Part shown: positions 61,901 to 64,000 of the stretch, in pieces | How positions within the stretch are numbered: the stretch's first letter is position 1 | Layout of the letters: every line of letters starts with the position of its first letter | Source of the DNA: Rugamonas sp. A1-17 | Lineage (GTDB): Bacteria; Pseudomonadota; Gammaproteobacteria; Burkholderiales; Burkholderiaceae_D | Direction: 5' to 3' | Assembly (NCBI GenBank): GCA_025548565.1 | Contig: JAJLPB010000003.1 | Location: 186,001-250,000 of the forward strand | DNA: 64,000 bases | The notes under the pieces: model-generated | The model's input: only the letters and a program-made list of their open reading frames with translations | Told to the model about the DNA's origin: nothing | The model's database searches: none | Position numbers and translations under genes: made by a program

Positions 61901-63275
61901 TGGCGGTCGGCGACATGCCGCCGAACACCAGCGCGATGTCGGCCACGCGCTGCTGCGCGTCGAGCTTGACACGCATACCGCTGTTGACGATGGAGTGGGC
62001 GTTGACCTCGCGCTGCGCGGTCTTGTAGGTCTGCGCGTATTCGTCGGCGCCGGTCAGGCGCACTTGGTAGGACAGCAGCACGCAGCCCTCGGCATGCTGG
62101 CGCCAGTAGGCGGGCAGGTCCAGCAGCGGCAGCGTCTTCGGTTCGGGATGTTCGGGCGCGCTCACCGTCACCGTGGTGTCGAGCGCGGCCAGCGCCGTGT
62201 ACAGGTCGGAGGGGAAGGGCACGCCTTGCTCGGCGTGCGTGACGACCAGCATGGTGTTGCCGGCCAGCGTGGCGGCGTTGCGCACGATGCCGCCGGCGGT
62301 GCGGCCGGCCATGTAGGCCAGCGCCTGCAAGCCGGCGTTGGGCGTCTTGTCGGTGGCGGCGTCGAGGAAGTCCAGCAGCTTTGCGTACAACACGCCGCCG
62401 CCCAAGCGTAGCTGGCCGTCCGCCAGGCTCAGCGCGTGCAGCTCGGGCAGGTGCGAGATGTCGATGAACACGTGGGGATTTTCCACCGTGCGCGGATACA
62501 CGCCGATCGAGGTGTTGCCGCCGACCAGGCGCAGGTTGGCGCGGTCGTGGAAGTCGCGCATCAGGCCGATGGTGTTGGACACCGTCAGCGGCCGGAACCA
62601 GTGGTAGCCGTTGGCCGAGTAGTGCACCGGGCGCGGCGGCTTGCGCAGCTCGGCGGGGAAGGCGATCTCCACCGGCGCGACCTTGTCCACCTTCTCGGCC
62701 GGATCGATTTCGCATTTCATGCAGCCGGCCTCGTCCACTTGCGGATTCCAGTCGGAGGCGAAGGTTTTCTTGAAGCCGTACAGGATGGGACGGTAGCCGG
62801 TGCAGCGGCAGATGTTGCCGTCGAACATGGCCTCGATCTCCTGCTTGGTGCCGGGCTTGGGGCCGCGCTGGGCCACGGCGGCCGTCATGTTCATCACCCA
62901 GCCCGGGGTGCAGTAGCCGCACTGCGTGCCGTTGTTGCTGGCCAGCCCGTCCTGCACGCTGCTGATGCAGCCGGACTTGACGCTGCCGGTGCCTTCCACC
63001 GTGGTCACCAGCATGCCGTCCAGCGAGGCGACCGGGCGCAGGCAGGAGTTGACCGAGCGGTGCTCGACCTGTTGGGTGGCCTCGTTCCAGCTCGACAGCA
63101 TGACGGTGCAGGCGCCGCAGCCGCCTTGCTTGCAGCCGATCTTGGTGCCGGTCAGGCCCACTTCCGGCGAGCGCAGGTAGTCGGCCAGCAGCACGGTCGG
63201 GTCGACCGTCGGCAGCTGGACCCGCTCGCCGTTGAGATAGAACACGAGGTCAGGCGTTTGATCGGATGTGGGCAT
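58908..63275 (-). CDS. Single-chain xanthine dehydrogenase-like molybdoenzyme
   Basis: 1455 residues from the ATG at 63275 (AGGAG upstream). Two [2Fe-2S] motifs (GCKQGGCGACTVML; GYCTPGWVM and NICRCTGYRPI), a FAD domain (LVGGNTSIGVYPR, GGIVRNAATLAGNTML) and the molybdopterin half (GGGYGGK, IEMGQGLNTKMAQV, KEIGEPPMTLAVAA) are all on one chain, the eukaryotic layout; many bacteria use split XdhA/XdhB. Glu1400 in GEPP matches the catalytic Glu1261 of bovine enzyme and Arg988 matches Arg880, but the position of substrate-binding Glu802 is Cys872. It may act on a purine variant, an aldehyde or another N-heterocycle. No xdhC-like insertion factor is in the window. Confidence 0.88.
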   Translation of the reverse strand: MPTSDQTPDLVFYLNGERVQLPTVDPTVLLADYLRSPEVGLTGTKIGCKQGGCGACTVMLSSWNEATQQVEHRSVNSCLRPVASLDGMLVTTVEGTGSVKSGCISSVQDGLASNNGTQCGYCTPGWVMNMTAAVAQRGPKPGTKQEIEAMFDGNICRCTGYRPILYGFKKTFASDWNPQVDEAGCMKCEIDPAEKVDKVAPVEIAFPAELRKPPRPVHYSANGYHWFRPLTVSNTIGLMRDFHDRANLRLVGGNTSIGVYPRTVENPHVFIDISHLPELHALSLADGQLRLGGGVLYAKLLDFLDAATDKTPNAGLQALAYMAGRTAGGIVRNAATLAGNTMLVVTHAEQGVPFPSDLYTALAALDTTVTVSAPEHPEPKTLPLLDLPAYWRQHAEGCVLLSYQVRLTGADEYAQTYKTAQREVNAHSIVNSGMRVKLDAQQRVADIALVFGGMSPTATRMPHTELALRGQQWDAAALAQAMPVLRQELDALADRYAAHYAQLPDEGYSATYKRQLAESYLYKFFIAVSEWRGLPVPPALRSAGERGGRPVSKGTQAYKEYADQFPVHVPYVKIEAMLQATGEAQYIHDIPMPPTGMNGAPVQSMVALGTCVYQVPGVDGPASPAEVLTALQAVYPGVKDYITAIDVPGKVIDGMAMDDPIFAISVPAADCPKGALPDGYNPRAPLLLTGYGQCIGMVVARNEQLAQEAANYLQTHFCRFTAQRPQIDLPDTDAARNKLVYLDKPAGAPWYSHIWKITRSGTSLAWVQPRTPDQPDLRQPVVDHNIAINSELYGPVSCTRVASRQKVGSQIHFYMETQSSYVEPVEDRQVRVYASTQDANVVQGAVASVLTLPVNKVDVRVRRIGGGYGGKCGQSAFASTIAAVGAWKLNRPLRMAALRQVDTAMFGHRHPALGNYNIAIGDASNPLTHGKLFGFQADYWLDGGRTYDCSFVISDCMALRSDSAYFIPNWSCTTDVCRTDKTSNTSMRTVGMIQGAIIVEDAIEAAAHAVGLTPEQVRARNLYVQGQVTPYAEPLDSCYMREVWDYTLQKADFAKREAAVAQFNAANRWRKRGISVLPVKYGSGFNLALLEQGGALIEVYSQDGTVLLRHGGIEMGQGLNTKMAQVVAYALNVPIGMIRVAENDTAVVPNPESTGASTGTSFNGLAAQQACGELRHRLEAYCLNLLTTKGNAWCVKQNINFWDYKEGWRAKVMHNGAMTMIWNVIVTMAFNERLNLSAQARVAIEGGEHPDGNLEFKIVDGQPAKEEVDYFTGYTYSAACVEVELDVLTGETTILRADVVYDGGKCLNPAVDVGQVEGGFVQGLGYVTSEDLSYQPADSSTAPSATRPAPGALYTTNTWEYKPPAAQSIPLEMNIMMFPRELAPNAPEEGDILSAKEIGEPPMTLAVAAFFAIKRAVLAARQDRGHHEWFQMESPATVQRVREACLVDTADLRAG

Positions 63276-63449
63276 GAAAGGACTCCTGTGACATGGGTGG
63301 CGTGGTTCAGCGTGGCGAATTCGATACAGCGGCAACAGGCCGCGCCGCACGGGGAGCATACTGGTTTCGTGACGGGCGGAAAACATTATTTTGCGCATAT
63401 TTTTCCCGGAGAAAACTCACCAATTAACACGGGCCGCGCTTTTCCGCGA

Positions 63450-63479
63450 TTGACATGCAAGAATTCACGGTGCTATAGT
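63450..63479 (+). promoter_or_regulatory. Sigma-70-type promoter of the GH30 gene
   Basis: TTGACA at 63450-63455 and TATAGT at 63474-63479 with an 18-base spacer, 81 bases before the ATG. The first transcribed base would fall at about 63486. Confidence 0.75.
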
Positions 63480-63488
63480 GAATTTAAT

Positions 63489-63508
63489 AAGTGGAAGCGT
63501 TTCCACTT
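63489..63508. promoter_or_regulatory. LacI-family-type operator before the GH30 gene
   Basis: AAGTGGAAGCGTTTCCACTT, a near-perfect 20-bp palindrome (one mismatched pair) with the central CG typical of LacI/GalR-family sites. It sits just after the -10 box, where a bound repressor would block transcription. No LacI gene is in the window; it may follow the glycosidase genes downstream. Confidence 0.7.
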
Positions 63509-63559
63509 GTGAAAAAACACATAGACAGACGGGCTTGGACCCTTCTGCATGGAGACAGA

Positions 63560-64000
63560 ATGTTCACAGCCAGCCACGCTCTGCCGGGCGACCAGGCCTC
63601 GCGCCGCTCGCCCGATCGCCATCCGCAGCACGCACCGCTGCTGCGGCTGCTGGCCATCCCGGTCCTTTTGCTGTGCGCGCACGGCGCCGCGCAGGCGCAG
63701 GGCAAGGTGCAGGCATGGATCACCACCGGCGACCAGACGCGGTTGCTGGCGCGCGGCGCCGACGCCGCGTTCGGCCCGGGCGCCAAGGCCAGCACCATCA
63801 TCGAGGTCGATCCCTCCCAGCGCTACCAGGAGATGGTGGGCTTCGGCGCCGCCATCACCGACGCCTCGGCCTGGCTGATCCAGAACCGCCTGAATCCGCA
63901 GCAGCGCGGCGCGCTGATGAATGAGCTGTTCGGCAAGGCGCCCGGCGCCAACTTCAGCTTCACGCGGCTGACCATCGGCGCCTCCGATTTCTCGCGCCAG
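63560..64000 (+). CDS. Glycoside hydrolase family 30, N-terminal part (cut by the window edge)
   Basis: 147 residues visible; the frame runs to the last base. A signal peptide (hydrophobic part about 28-44) is followed by a segment and then EMVGFGAAITDASAWLI, the conserved start of the GH30 catalytic domain (glucosylceramidase/endo-beta-1,6-glucanase type). The catalytic Glu pair lies beyond the window. GGAGA precedes the ATG. A strong promoter and LacI-type operator suggest induction by sugar released from a beta-glucan. Confidence 0.85.
   Translation, partial: MFTASHALPGDQASRRSPDRHPQHAPLLRLLAIPVLLLCAHGAAQAQGKVQAWITTGDQTRLLARGADAAFGPGAKASTIIEVDPSQRYQEMVGFGAAITDASAWLIQNRLNPQQRGALMNELFGKAPGANFSFTRLTIGASDFSRQ

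Noticed and set aside
58995-62411. Very long open frame (over 1100 codons) antisense to the dehydrogenase
   Set aside because: Low-complexity Arg/His/Gln/Val-rich product typical of antisense frames in high-GC genes; the opposite strand has clear domains.

Overview
This is 64 kb of high-GC DNA from a Gram-negative, most likely a betaproteobacterium of the Oxalobacteraceae (Massilia, Duganella or Janthinobacterium type). I infer this from the overall composition, a Burkholderiales-type porin, a DctB/DctD pair, a QseBC-type two-component system and the mix of secreted enzymes; no rRNA or other clear taxonomic marker is present. Both edges cut a gene: an ABC ATPase on the left and a GH30 glycosidase on the right.

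Layout. 1-4263: ABC ATPase end, a DctB/DctD-like sigma-54 two-component pair and a membrane-anchored cytochrome c. 4468-13270: an accessory region starting directly at a tRNA-Arg(CCG) gene. It holds a Fic protein flanked by 20-bp inverted repeats, an IS21-family remnant, broken small frames, an orphan type VI secretion cassette (vgrG, a PoNe-type DNase effector with a probable frameshift, a PoNi-type immunity gene) and a recombinase-like scrap. 13275-20639: a five-gene oxidase operon read on the minus strand: secreted multicopper oxidase, secreted tyrosinase, a small unknown protein, a LodA-like cysteine tryptophylquinone oxidase and its LodB-like flavoprotein. A 14-bp inverted repeat lies just upstream. 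20845-26816: periplasmic asparaginase, porin, a hydrolase/MFS pair and a divergent LysR regulator.

26823-35470: a QseBC/PmrAB-like two-component system divergent from an HME-type RND metal efflux operon (adaptor, pump, DUF3240, TolC), then a cytochrome b561. The intergenic regions before the response regulator and before the cytochrome share a 19-bp motif, which suggests one regulon. 35722-38241: three Tad-type (TadG/TadE) pseudopilin-like genes without the rest of a Tad machine. 38243-49728: a 15-gene cobalt-uptake and corrin-ring operon (cbiMNQO through cobA) on the minus strand, chained by short stop/start overlaps and preceded by a cobalamin riboswitch. It uses the cobalt-early (CbiX, CbiD, CbiG) chemistry, but precorrin-6A reductase and the later enzymes are not in it.

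50359-64000: a secreted SGNH esterase with a calcium-loop-like insert, a small anchored Pro-rich protein, an Lnt-like nitrilase fused to an extra C-terminal membrane module, arylamine N-acetyltransferase, a frameshifted lipoprotein, a trio of two periplasmic binding-type proteins around an outer-membrane barrel, a single-chain xanthine dehydrogenase-like molybdoenzyme with an altered substrate pocket, and a GH30 gene behind a sigma-70 promoter with a LacI-type operator.
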